Assembly: GCF_963082655.1 (NCBI RefSeq)
Contig: NC_081553.1
Span: 207,084,435 to 207,148,434, forward strand
Direction of reading: 5' to 3'
Source of the DNA: Stomoxys calcitrans
Taxonomy: Eukaryota; Arthropoda; Insecta; Diptera; Muscidae
Length of the DNA stretch: 64,000 nt
A program made the position numbers and the translations under genes. Position 1 is the stretch's first letter. The number at the start of each line of letters is the position of its first letter. Below are positions 10,271 to 20,735 of the stretch, piece by piece. Below the pieces are notes generated by a model. It worked only from the letters and a program-made list of their open reading frames with translations, searched no databases and was not told where the DNA came from.

Positions 10271-12170
10271 GAACGCTAGACGACTCAGACGTTTTCGTCC
10301 ATTGTGATACCACAGGAACAGAAGAAGAAAGATGCCTTCTAGTTCCTTACGTTGAACCATCCAGATCGCTTTAAAAATCCCAATAACTTACGAATGTTCA
10401 CTTCCGCTAAATCAGTCAGGTTCTCAAAGCAATGAGAACCTAAAGTGGAACGCCTTCTGATTGCTAGTGCGGGGCACACACACAGAAGGTGTTCTATAGT
10501 CTATTCTTCTTCGATGTCCTCACAGCTTCTGCAAAAGTCGCTGCTGGCAACCTTCAGTCTTTCAGCATGCTTTTCGATTTGACAGTGACCTGTCATGACG
10601 GACAAAATGACTTAAACGTATGTTCTAGCCAATGACAGCAAAGCGGTAGACGTATTCAAGTCTAGGTGGAGCCACATAGTTTTGGAATGCTCAAAGCCCC
10701 CTCTTTGTGACCATCTATCACTCGTTGTCCTTCGGGCCTACTCCTGAAAATTTAACTTACATGTCGCTAGAGGTATACCCACAGATTCCAGTATCTCTGG
10801 AATGTGTAGGGTAGTTTCTAGTCTCGCAAGTTCGTCCGCTTTACAATTCCCTCTGTGGTCCGGCACCTAGAACAGGTGAATTTTAAACTGTTCAGTCATC
10901 TTGTTGAGAGATCTGCCACAGTCGAGGGCGGTTTTTGTGTTCAGAAATACGTTCTCCAGGGTTTTAATGGCGGCATGGCTGTCTGAGAAGTTATTTACGT
11001 CAATCGTCGTAATGCCATTATATCTTAGCCATTCCACCACTTCCTTAATTGTAAGGATCTCGGCTTGCTACACACTGCAGTGGTCGGGTAACTTTTTCGA
11101 TACGACCAGTCCTAGATCTTTAGAGTACACCTCAAACACCACCTGGTTGTTTAGTTTGGAACCTTCTGTTACCAGGGATATCGTAGTTCCAATCAGTTCT
11201 ATCAGGAATAATGGTACAGTAATCCACACTGCCTGGAACATCGGATATTGTATCAAGTATAACACATTGTCCGTAGACTCCACATGACCAAAGAGAAAGC
11301 TCCCTTGACCTCACAGCAGTGGTCGCTGCAACTTGGGTAGCCACAATGTCCAGAGGCATAAGATGTAGCATAAAATGCAGTGCATCAGATGGTGTCGTCC
11401 CCAGTACGGCTGTGATGCACAAACAAGCCATCCTTTGGATCCGTTTAAGTATTGAGCAGTAGGTGGATTTTTGAAGCGCCGTCCACCAGACCACAACACC
11501 ATATAGTATAATAGGTCTGACAACTGCAGTATATACCCAATGCATGACACGCGCTCTAAACCCCCAACTTTTGCCAATGGCTTTCTTGCAGGTGTTGCCT
11601 TCTGGCCCTTTCCAAAATATTGGATTTGAAGTTCAATTTTCTGTCTAGCAAAACATCCAGCTATTTTGCGCTTTCTGTAAATGGAACATTCTCTCTTCCC
11701 AAGAATACAAGTTCCACTGTAGGCAACTTATATCTCCTACTGAAGAGAACTACTTCTGTCTTGCAGGGATTTATACCTAGACTATTGTCGGTAGCCCACT
11801 TTGCTGTTGCACCTAGAGCTTCCTGAAGTACATCTCTTAAAGTGCTGGGAAACTTTCCCCTAACCGCAATTGCCACGTCATCAACATACGCGTCCAGCTA
11901 CAGAATGCTACCCAGGAATTGTTCTGAGCCTATCTCAGCTCACCCTAATATTTTCTTAGCTCAGCCTTATAGATGTCCCAATCGCATGGTGCTCTTGTGG
12001 CTTTTGCTCTGTTGAAGAGTATTCTGCAATCCTTTCTTAAACCAACCAGCTCTGGGGTGCACCTTGGCCTGGGACATGCCGACACAAGCGCGTCATTCAG
12101 GGACTTCGCGATCCGTTTGACCATTGTGTCTATAGCCTTCGCGGTTCCTTTTCTGGTCTAGAATGAAAAG
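10271..12170 (-). pseudogene. Non-LTR retrotransposon relic (same family as 2520-3647), internally deleted
   Basis: Read on the minus strand from 12165 downwards: a pre-RT segment (ACPRPRC, DCRILFNRAKATR, DWDIYKAELR) joins abruptly near 11895 to the RT active site YVDD (about 11879-11890). The stretch normally between them, most of RT, is deleted. Then follow KFPSTLRDVLQEALG, INPCKTEVVLFSRRYK, YTAVVRPIILYGVVVWW, SILKRIQRMACLC and an RNase H domain running to about 10750 (SDSQAA-, RSLNKM-, KADELA-like pieces). A degraded C-terminal tail reaches about 10300. Several frameshifts and stops make it dead. It shares long stretches with the + strand relic at 2520-3647 but carries more 5' sequence. 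RNase H places it in the I/R1/LOA-like group from memory of motifs. Confidence 0.8.
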
Positions 12171-12595
12171 ACTTGCAGAATTTGTGCCGAAATTTATCCC
12201 AACCCGCCTTTCTTCTGTTTAGCCGAGAGACCACTACTGCAGTATTTTCTCCAAGGCTGAAACTCAAACTCAATGGGGTCTCAATGTTAACCCAGAAAAG
12301 GCCAAAATTTGCTTGTTCACGAGGAAGACATAGGTGGGCCAATTTAACGCACCACGTTTCCTCAATAGAACGATTTCGATATCTGACAAGGTCAAAGACT
12401 TAGGAATGATATTAGACAGACAACTGAATTGGAAGTGTCATATTCAAGAGCGTACCGAGAAGGCTCACAGATATTGGGCTACACAATATCTGCGCCCACT
12501 AGGGCACTGGAGACTATTCTAGATAACCGACCCATTGACATACAGATTAAGTGTGAGGCTGCCACTGCGGCTATGAGTCTTAGGCGATGTGAGAA
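12171..12595 (+). pseudogene. R1/LOA-like non-LTR RT fragment
   Basis: A plus-strand frame from about 12262 reads WGLNVNPEKAKICLFTRKT, a stop, then FNAPRF, SDKVKDLGMILDRQLNWKCH and QERTEKAHRYWA, with further stops to about 12595 (PIDIQ.KCEAATAA in a shifted frame). This is the RT thumb/connection region of an RNase H-bearing non-LTR element, a different subfamily from 2520-3647. It lacks the catalytic region and is interrupted by stops. It meets the minus-strand fragment of the same kind head to head near 12595. Confidence 0.7.
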
Positions 12596-13205
12596 AAAAA
12601 ACTATACTCACCTCCTTCTTACTTCCTTTCAGCAATAGCCTCGTCCTCTCACGATCCGTATCACCCCAATGAATTTTCACCATCCTACCGACTTTTCCGC
12701 TGTTCCACAGCGTTGCATGCACTTCCACGACTTCGGGTTAACCAAGTTTATTGACAGCAGTCCTCTGGCCTTCAATGCCAAATCGTCTGCCCTTTCATTC
12801 TCCCTTACTCCGTTATGGCCCGGCAACCAAACGATGCGGATCGTGTCATCCTCAGAAAAGGCGTTAATTTCCTTCTTACATTCCAAGACTGTTCGTGATC
12901 TTACCGTCATGGTTGTTATTGCCCTTATGGCAATTTTACTGTCCGTATAGATGTTCCCACTCGTCCACGCGCTAGCACCACAACACCATACGCATTCCGT
13001 GACCGCCCGGATCTCCGCCTGCAGGACCGTATTATGGTCAGGGAGTCTGAAACAGATCTCATTCCTTGGGTTCTCAATGTAAACCGCCAGACTGGCTCAC
13101 CTTCGTCTTCCTCGTGAACAGGCATATTTCAGTCCTCTCTAGGTTAAAATTGAGACCAATGGGTCTAGCCCAGTAATACGCCATAAGCAAGACCTTTTCT
13201 TATCC
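12596..13205 (-). pseudogene. R1/LOA-like non-LTR fragment, RT joined to RNase H by deletion
   Basis: Minus-strand reading from about 13200: YYWARPIGLNFNLERTEICL and FTRKTKVSQ (RT), then directly AVYIENPRNEICFRLPDHN, VLQAEIRAVTECVW and a TDSKIAIRAI-like RNase H segment. IVWLPGHNGVRENERAD near 12770-12830 supplies the His/Asp end of RNase H, and DRERTRLLLKGS follows at the C-terminal side. The jump from RT to RNase H without the intervening thumb shows an internal deletion. RT motifs before the deletion match the plus-strand fragment at 12171-12595, so both derive from one subfamily. Confidence 0.7.
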
Positions 13206-13221
13206 CTAAGAAGTATTATAA

Positions 13222-13290
13222 CATCGTCTGCATTGCAGACGGGTTCAAATCCCGCCTAAGTCAGCACAGCATCCGTAAAAGGTAATTTAT
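13222..13290 (+). mobile_element. Possible tRNA-derived SINE remnant
   Basis: CGGGTTCAAATCCCG near 13238-13252 forms a perfect T-arm/B-box-like stem and is followed by CCTAAGTCAGCACAG. No acceptor stem or clear A-box can be built around it, so it is more likely a truncated SINE head than a tRNA gene. Confidence 0.3.
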
Positions 13291-14242
13291 GGTGGTCACC
13301 CGATTTGACTTCTTGAGCCCTTACAAGCCGCAATTTTTGTCCGATTTGGCTGAAATTTTACATTTAGTGTTTCGTTATGAATTTTAATAACTGTGTTCAG
13401 TACGGTTCAAAACGGTCTATAACCTGATATAGCTCCCATATAAACCGATCCCCCGATTTGACTTCTTGAGCCCTTCCAAGCCGCAATTTATGTCCGGTTT
13501 GGCTGACATTTTGCATGTAGTGTTCTGTTATGTCTTTCAAGAACTGTGACTAGTACGGTCCAAATCGGTCTATAATCTAATATAGCTCCCATGTAAGCCG
13601 ATCCCCCGAATTGACTTCTTGAGACCCTTGAAGCTGCAATTTTTATCCGGTTTGGCTAAAATTTTGAATGTAGTGTTTTGTTATAACTATAACTTTCAGC
13701 ATCTGTGCCAAATACGGTTCTAATCTGTATATTTGATATAGCTCCCATATAAACCGATCTCCCAATTTGACTTCTTGAGCCCCTGGCAGCCGCATTGTTT
13801 GTCCGATTTGGCTCAAACGTTGCATGTAGTGTTCTGTTAAGACTTCCAATAGCTATGCTAAGTTCGGTCCGAATCGGTTTATAACCTCATATAGCTCCCA
13901 TATTAACCGATCTACCGATTTGACTTTTTGAGCCCTTACAAGCCGCAATTTTTGTCCGATTTTGTGAAATTTCGCATGTAGTGTTCTGTTATGATTTTCA
14001 AAACTGTGCCTAGTATGGTCTAAATCGGTCTATAGCCTGATATAGCTCCCATATAAACCGGTCTCTCAATCATCCTTGTTCGGTTCCTAGAAGCTTTAAT
14101 TTTTGCTGATTTAACAGAAGTTTGGTATGTAGAGTAAAATCATGCCCTTCAAAAAATTTATTTTGTATAAATTTTTAGCAGAACCCATGGTGGTGGGTTC
14201 CCAAGATTCGGCCCGGACGAACTTAGCATGCTTTTACTTGTT
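13290..14242. repeat. Family A tandem repeat copy 2 with terminus
   Basis: Anchors GATATAGCTCCCATATAAAC (and variants) lie at 13432, 13585, 13741, 13894 and 14045: steps of 153, 156, 153 and 151 bp, the best-preserved family A array in the window. It ends with the hairpin-bearing terminus CAAGATTCGGCCCGGACGAA and AGCATGCTTTTACTTG (to about 14242). It is non-coding. Confidence 0.85.
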
Positions 14243-14400
14243 TTACATAGCATTGTTGTTTTTTTACACTTGGTTGATTGGTCGGAATTTACTGCTCCCA
14301 TACAAACACAATTTATTATTTTCAACGGTGTTAGTGTGCCCAGCACTGATTTATAGTGTGTTGTACACTGAGGCGGCAGCCCTTGCCCCTTTACGAGAAT
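14243..14400. other. Spacer with a short fragment of a non-LTR 5' end
   Basis: Mostly AT-rich spacer. TGTGTTGTACACTGAGGCGG followed by CAGCCCTTGCC (about 14357-14386) also occurs at 58085-58115 and, as the reverse complement, near 60810-60845 at the start of a jockey-type element. It is a stray fragment of that family. Confidence 0.5.
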
Positions 14401-14939
14401 TTGTATACCCTACACCACTACTGTGGTACAGGGTATTATAACTTAGTGAATTTGTTGGTAACACACACAAGGAAGATAACTAGACCCATTGATAAGTATA
14501 CCGATCGACTCAGAATCGCTTTCTAATTCGATTTGGCTATGTCGGTCTCTCTGTCTGTCCGTCTGTCTGTCTGTCCATGTAATTTGTGTACAAAGTGTAA
14601 TTGTGTACAAAGACCATTGATAAGTATGCCAATTGATTAAGAATCAATTTCTGATTTGATTTAGCTATGCCTGTCTGTCCGTCTGTTTGTCTGTCTGTCC
14701 CTCTGTCCGCGTTAATTTGTGTACAAACTACAGGTCGCAATTTTCAACCGATCGTCTTCAAATTTGGTGCCGGCATGTTTTGCGGTCTAGAGACGAAGCC
14801 TACTAAAATTGCAAAAATTGGTTCAGATATTCATATATATGTTCGTCCGATTTGCAGTAATAATGTAATAAAATGGTCTGTCGATTTTCGACATTACTGG
14901 TGAATTTCATAGAAAACGCTTCAGATTAGGATATAGCTC

Positions 14940-14993
<54 letters not shown>

Positions 14994-15813
14994 CCCGATT
15001 TTCACTTCGAGGGCCACTACAAGCGCATTTATTTACCAATCTTCCTAAATTTTTGCGCCTTTCTAGACGACTTCAGAATATCTTTAAGGTTTGATCGAAA
15101 TCGATTCAGATTTAGAAATACCTCCCATATATATATATACGTCCGATTTTGAGAAATATTGCAATAATGTGGTCATTTTTTAATCGATTCTCTCGAAATT
15201 TGGCAGGAAGGATTTTCTAATGACTTTCGACATAACTGATAAATTTTGTAGAAATCGGTTCAGATTTAGATATAGCTCTCACATATATATATCGCTCGAT
15301 TTTTACTTCTAGAGCCACTACAAGCGCATTTATTTGCCAATCTTCCCAAAAATGTTCTCAACGTTTTTCTGGAAGACTATCACAATATCTATAGAGTTTG
15401 GTCGAAATCGGTTTAGATTTAGATATTGCTCCCATATATATGTCCGTCCGCTTTTGAGTAATTTGCAATAATGTTGTCATTGGTCAACCGATTGTCACCA
15501 TAATTGGCATACATAACATGTCTCTTATAACTGTTGACATTTTTGTTAGATTTTATAAAAATCGCTAAGGATTGATTTTTGACTTCCATATACATATATA
15601 CATTGCCCAATTTGCACTTATGGAGCCGTAGTTATTACTCTTTGAACATATTGTCTCGAAATTTGATGCGATACTAAAACCCATCTGAAAACCTCCGCCG
15701 AGCTCCATTAAAGTTGTTTCAGAATTAGATATCTCTACAAATTGTTACATATAGGGTAGGTGTAGGGTATTATATAGTCGGCACAGCCCGACTTTTGTTA
15801 TTTTCTTACTGGT
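14401..15813 (+). mobile_element. Family B DINE-like element (B3)
   Basis: Both ends are present: TTGTATACCCTACACCACTA at the left and GGTGTAGGGTATTATATAG, GTCGGCACAGCCCGACTTTT and TTACTGG at the right. The 12-bp subterminal inverted repeats are exact. The head is partly duplicated (two GACCCATTGATAAGTAT-like blocks near 14482 and 14611, each with a CTGTCTGTCCGTC run). The tandem core is shorter than in B1. Confidence 0.75.
14942..14992. repeat. (TA)n microsatellite inside B3
   Basis: About 25 uninterrupted TA units have grown out of the CATATATATA segment that every family B monomer carries after its TAGCTCC anchor. It is therefore an expansion of a pre-existing motif in the repeat. Confidence 0.95.
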
Positions 15814-16189
15814 TTCTCCTACCTTTGGCAGCCAAACCCCTGTATATGAGTTAGTCACATTTGCCTATTCGTTTCCTCAAAAACAGAATAACATGAATTT
15901 CATTCTTTATTCCAAACAAAACCGGTATAATTAGTTTGAATATAACGGTTATCTAAAGAAAAAACCCATATCTTGTGCTCTTACTAATGTGATAATTACA
16001 GTTGAAGAAGCACTGCTTCCTTCTTTTATACACAGAGTTGTATTTCTTTAAAGGTATTTGGCTAAGCTCATATGTAAACAAAACGTACACAGGGCGACAT
16101 TAGTTGCGACATTACCGTTAATTTTAATTTTCAATAAAGGCAGAACATTTTAAAATCTATTGCTGGCGTTTCGGTACTCAAATGCAATG
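15814..16189. other. Unassigned AT-rich spacer
   Basis: This stretch lies between element B3 and the hairpin. I see no conserved reading frame, transposon end or RNA gene in it. Confidence 0.5.
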
Positions 16190-16281
16190 ATTTTCGCTAA
16201 GCAAACACATGGGCGATAAACAAATTCGGTCTAAAAATTTACCGAATTTGTTTATCGCCCATGTGTTTCCTTAGCGAAAAT
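16190..16281. repeat. Near-perfect hairpin, 41-bp arms, 10-bp loop
   Basis: Left arm 16190-16230 (ATTTTCGCTAAGCAAACACA continuing to AAACAAATTCGGT) is the reverse complement of the right arm 16241-16281 with one mismatch. The loop is CTAAAAATTT (16231-16240). The arms are less AT-rich than the flanks and match neither the adjacent 695-bp repeat nor the other families here. I see no flanking target duplication. It could be a fold-back element, an amplified palindrome or a hairpin-RNA source. Confidence 0.85.
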
Positions 16282-16932
16282 TAAAATTTATACTCTATTT
16301 TTGAGAATTTAAAACTGGAAGGTCAAAATATTAAGCATTCCGCAGTTCGAAATTCGAAGACGATTCGTAAAGTAAACTGATTTACTTAAAATTTCACCTT
16401 ATTTTTTTTACATTTTTCTAGCAAAAAAAAACCAAAGTGAGTTTTCAACTGCTGTAACTTCCTCAATTTTTCAGATACCGTTGGATTCATGATAAAAATC
16501 CCTTTCCGTAGAGGTGCTGCATAAAGCAATACTTTAAAGGTTGCTATGAAAACATTGCAAAAACCAATTTTATTTGGGCGTCAAAATTCAAAGTCAAAAA
16601 CGCTGTAACTTCTTCATTTTTACGAATGTCGAAAATTTTTAAGCATTCCACAGTTCAAAATTCGAAGACGATTCGAAAGGTAAATATAATTAATCAAAAT
16701 TTCACATTTTAAATTTTTCGGATTTTTTAGCAAAGGCTAACCCCTTATGAAAATTTTCAATTTTTGATGCGAAAAAATTTTTCGAGTTGAGTATACAGTG
16801 TTGAAGATTTTGGCAAAAAAATCGGTTTAGTGCAACTCCCATGTTTTTTCTTCAAGAAACAAGCTCAAGATTTCATAATCAATATCCGAAAATACTAAAA
16901 ATTCAACGTGAGTTTAAAATTGCTGTAACATC

Positions 16933-18808
16933 TATAGTTGTTGTTGCCAATAAAAGACTCAAGTTTAACATAACCACTGTTTAAGTCTATTTTTATTTAA
17001 TATACAATTGTGCGACAATTAATTCGTTTAACTTTTACCAAAGTCTTCAGCCGAAGGCTGAACAACTCACGAGTTACTTGTGCTTTCGTCTTCGTCTGGC
17101 AGCTGAAGTTTTACCATCTTGTTTTCTCTCAGAAATCCAACCCCTTCAGTGACAAAGTCAGCAAGTGGTTGGCTTTGCGAGATGGACATGGTTGTGTACT
17201 TGGAGGAAGTTCATTATCAATCGCTGGTGAGTCTTGAACTGAAGATGATATCATGTTTTGAGACAATGTTGAAATAGTCTCAGATCTCGACGTTGCATCT
17301 TGTCTTAACTGTGGTTCTTGATATTCTTTTACGGGTTGTTTAGAATTATTGATGATGAAAGCAGGTTTCAGAGGGTCGACGGATATGTTAACGTTTTTGC
17401 CCCTTATCATGATGGTATATACGATCTGAAATTGGTCCAGTGTGAGGTGGTTCAAGAGGTTCTCTAACAGCATCTGTGCGTAGAAAACATGACTACAATC
17501 CTTAAAATTCTTAAATATGAACATTTTACTTTTGTTGTGATGCGAGGCTGGAACTGGTCTCAAGAAATTTAAATGATCACGAAGTCACTTCAAAAATTCT
17601 AATGATTCTGCAGGAATGTTTGATTGGCTGAAGAACTGGTATATGCCCGCCATATAAAGGGTGATTTTTTTGAGGTTAGGATTTTCATGCATTAGTATTT
17701 GACAGATCACGTGGGATTTCAGACATGGTGTCAAAGAGAAAGATGCTCAGTATGCTTTGACATTTCATCATGAATAGACTTACTAACGAGCAACGCTTGC
17801 AAATCATTGAATTTTATTACCAAAATCAGTGTTCGGTTCGAAATGTGTTCATTCACCGTAACGTTGCGTCCAACAGCATCTTTGAAAAATACGGTCCAAT
17901 GATTCCACCAGCGTACAAACCACACCAAACAGTGCATTTTTCGGCATGCATGGGCAGTTCTTGAACGGCTTCTGGTTGCTCTTCACTCCAAATGCGGCAA
18001 TTTTGCTTATTTACGTAGCCATTCAACCAGAAATGAGCCTCATCGCTGAACAAAATTTGTCAAAATTTGAACACATTTCGAACCGAACACTGATTTTGGT
18101 AATAAAATTCAATGATTTGCAAGCGTTGCTCGTTAGTAAGTCTATTCATGATGAAATGTCAAAGCATACTGAGCATCTTTCTCTTTGACACCATGTCTGA
18201 AATCCCACGTGATCTGTCAAATACTAATGCATGAAAATCCTAATCTCAAAAAAATCACCCTTTAGAAGGCCAGCTGGCGAGGCTTGTAGATCTTCTTCAA
18301 AAGCCGTTCTTAAACCAAACATTCGCGTAGGAAGTACTTCAACCCAAGACGTATTACTATGACGCATTAATGCGGCTTTAAAAGACCTGTGCCATCTCTA
18401 TCATCTCGATGGATTGGGGATAATAGGCTGTTGTCCTCGTTCATTTAGATCCAGTTAATTTAACAAGTGCTTTGAATAATCCAGATTCACCCTAGGACAA
18501 CCAAAACGTGAAATCCAATTTGACCAAAATACTGTTGCCACGATTTGTGCTGACATGTCTTTCAAAGGCACTGCTTCTGACCAATGCGAAAAGCGATCTA
18601 TCATCATTAGGCAATATCTGTAACCTTGAATCAAAGGCATTACAACAATATCCACGTGGACATGATCAAATCGATGATCGGGAACACCTACTTCGTTGGG
18701 TGTAAGTCGGTTATGTCTGGTAATCTTGGATCTTTGTCACGAAAGACAGACACGAGACCATTTCAAAATTTGCTTCTTCATTCGAGGCCAAATGTACCTA
18801 TGTTCAAA
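16933..18808 (-). pseudogene. Gypsy-type LTR retrotransposon relic G1 (integrase to 3' end)
   Basis: The minus strand encodes the degraded end of a Ty3/gypsy-type pol. The integrase core has GYRYCLMMIDRFSHW and EAVPLKDMSAQIVA near 18500-18655, with ISRFGCPRV following. Downstream is SNTSWVEVLPT and FGLRTAFEEDLQASP near 18270-18360, then the integrase C-terminal part DCSHVF, GKNVNISVDPLKPAFI and a Ser/Pro-rich tail near 17129-17563. After the stop, a short region with AATAAAG- and TTTTATTGGCAACAACAAC-like sequence leads back into the array. Gag, protease, RT and RNase H are absent. The snapback element at 17657-18262 is inserted in it. Both edges coincide with those of G2-G5. Frameshifts and deletions make it non-functional. 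Confidence 0.75.
17657..18262. mobile_element. Snapback mariner/Tc1-type element, copy 1 (606 bp)
   Basis: Arms of 194 bp (17657-17850 and 18069-18262) are inverted copies of each other with one mismatch. Each starts AAGGGTGATTTTTTTGAG and includes the start of a transposase frame (MNRLTNEQRLQIIEFYYQNQ). The 218-bp centre encodes, on the minus strand, an internal transposase piece with FSDEAHFWLNGYVNK and KCTVWCGLYAGGIIGPYF, including the presumed first catalytic Asp of an IS630/Tc1/mariner DDE domain. Flanking TA at 17655-17656 and 18263-18264 is the target duplication. The uninterrupted homologous gypsy sequence in G4 and G5 (near 44286-44310) supplies an approximate empty site. It encodes no complete transposase. 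Confidence 0.9.
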
Positions 18809-19850
18809 TACCGTTGGATTCGTGGGGAAAATCACTTTCCACAAAGGTGCTGCATAAAGCAATACTGTAAGGGTTGCTATGAAAAACATTGCAAAAACTA
18901 TTTTTTTTGTGGGTGTAGAAATTCAAAGTCGTTTTTAAGGCCAAAAACGCTGTAACTCTTTCATTTTATCGAATTTCGAAAATGTTTTAGCATTCCGCAG
19001 TTTGAAATTAAAAGACGATTCGAAAAGTAACAGAATTACTTGAAATTTCACATTTTATTTTTTTTTGGAATTTTTTAGCGAAGGCTAAAATGAAAATTCT
19101 CAATTTTTGATGCGGAAAAAGTTTTCGAGTTGAGTATACAGTGTTATAGATTATGGCAAAAAATTCGGTTTAGTGCAACTCCTATGTTTTTTCTTCAAGA
19201 AACAAGCTCAAAATCAATATCCGAAGAATGCAAAAAACGTATTTTATACACCGTTGGATTCGTGACAAAAATCCCTTTCCGTAGAGGTGCTACATGAAGC
19301 GATACTGTAAAGGTTGCTATAGAAAACATAGCAAAAACCAATTTATTTTGGGCGTAAAAATTCAAAGTCGTTTTCAAGGCCAACAACGCTGTAACTTCTT
19401 AATTTTTATGAATTTCGAATATTTTCTAGCATTCCGCAGTTCAAAATTCGAAGACGATTCGTAAAATAAACAGAATTACTTAAAATTTCACATTTTATAT
19501 TTTTTGGATTTTTTTAGCAAAGGCTAACCCCTTATGAAAATTTTCAATTTTTGATGCGGAAAAATTTTTCGAGTTGAGTATATGTATAGTATTTCAGGTT
19601 ATGGCAAAAAATTCGGTTTTCTGTTTTTTCTTCAAGAAACAACCTCAAAATGGCTTAATCAATATCCGAAAAATGCAAACAAGTCAACGTAAGCTTGAAA
19701 TTGCTGTAACATCCTTAGGATTGTGACCTTCAAAATTCTGAGCACTCCATTGGAATCGTAAAGATCTTTTTCCGTAATGGTGCTGGATGAAGCAATAGTC
19801 TTTTCTATTTCCTTGAAAACTTTACATGTATTGCTTCACAATCTCACAAT
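18809..19850. repeat. 695-bp array segment
   Basis: It resumes at ACCGTTGGATTCGTGG immediately after G1. Landmarks at 18990 and 19429 are only about 440 bp apart, reflecting a partial unit. Nothing else is seen. Confidence 0.75.
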
Positions 19851-20735
19851 TGATATCCAAAAATTCAAATTATTTCAATGATAATCTATATGCAATGATG
19901 AGAATCTTAACGAAAAGTTGTCGAGATTTTAAAGTGGTCCAGCGTGCTAAAATCGCATCTTTACCGAAACATTGAGATTCATATAGGCCGATTGCGATAC
20001 TATCTGTTTTGTCAAAGGCGTTCGAGAGGATCCTTCAAAGGCAGATAAGTGAATTTATTTTCGGAAACAATTTGCTCACTGATAGGCAGAGTGGTTTTCG
20101 GGCTAAACGGACCTCTGCGACTATCCTATTACATGTTGTGAAGAATATTCGCTCTACCATTGTTAACAATAATATTTCATTCCCAGTTCTCCTCGATCAT
20201 TGAAAAGTCTATGACACAGTATGCCATGATATTTGAATTTGGAAGCTTAGGAATTATTTTGGTTTCGGCCATTATGCGGCGAAACTTATGGAATCATATC
20301 TGTCCGAGAGGATACAATCTGTTTCCGTAAATGGCTGCTTTTCTGGTTACTTGACATGTTCACGTGGTGTCCCAGGAGTCGGTGCTGGTACCAATTCTTT
20401 TTTCACTGTATATCAACGATATTGTCAATATGCCAAGAGGTTGTCATACACATATTTAAGCAGAGGTCCAACTTTGCTTTTCGAGCATGTTAGATGGCTT
20501 GACTTCTTGCATTAAAGATATAAACGAAAAATTGCGTCTTGTAAGCGAATGGGCCAGAGTAAAAGGCCTTCAGCTGATTGAAACAAATACTTTAAATCAA
20601 TTATAATCTTATATTCAATATTTATATAACGGCACTTTTGTCGAATAGATAGTACTAATTATAAGTTAATACATTTTGTACTGTTATAAAATCAATAAAT
20701 AAATACAAATAAAACATTATAAAAACATTGGTGGG
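19851..20735 (+). pseudogene. Jockey-type non-LTR relic J1 in the array
   Basis: A plus-strand RT fragment reads FERILQRQISEF, LLTDRQSGFRAKR, a stop in the LLDH.KVYDT segment (RT motif A region), then MESYLSERIQSVSVNG. A broken GVP(Q)G.GTN-like motif and a degraded, frameshifted YADD region follow. It ends SEWARVKGLQLIETN and passes straight into an A-rich 3' tail with AATAAATAAATACAAATAAA near 20695-20715, lacking the normal RT thumb. The same C-terminal deletion is in J2 and J3. From about 20180 rightwards it is almost identical to J2. Upstream of 19978 it instead matches J3. Confidence 0.75.

Noticed and set aside
13290..14242. Regularly spaced repeats suggestive of a CRISPR array
   Set aside because: Units are contiguous ~153-bp tandem monomers without unique spacers, in a eukaryotic genome next to non-LTR elements.
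17853..18053. Functional transposase gene
   Set aside because: Only an inverted internal piece lies between duplicated 5' ends; no complete catalytic domain is present.
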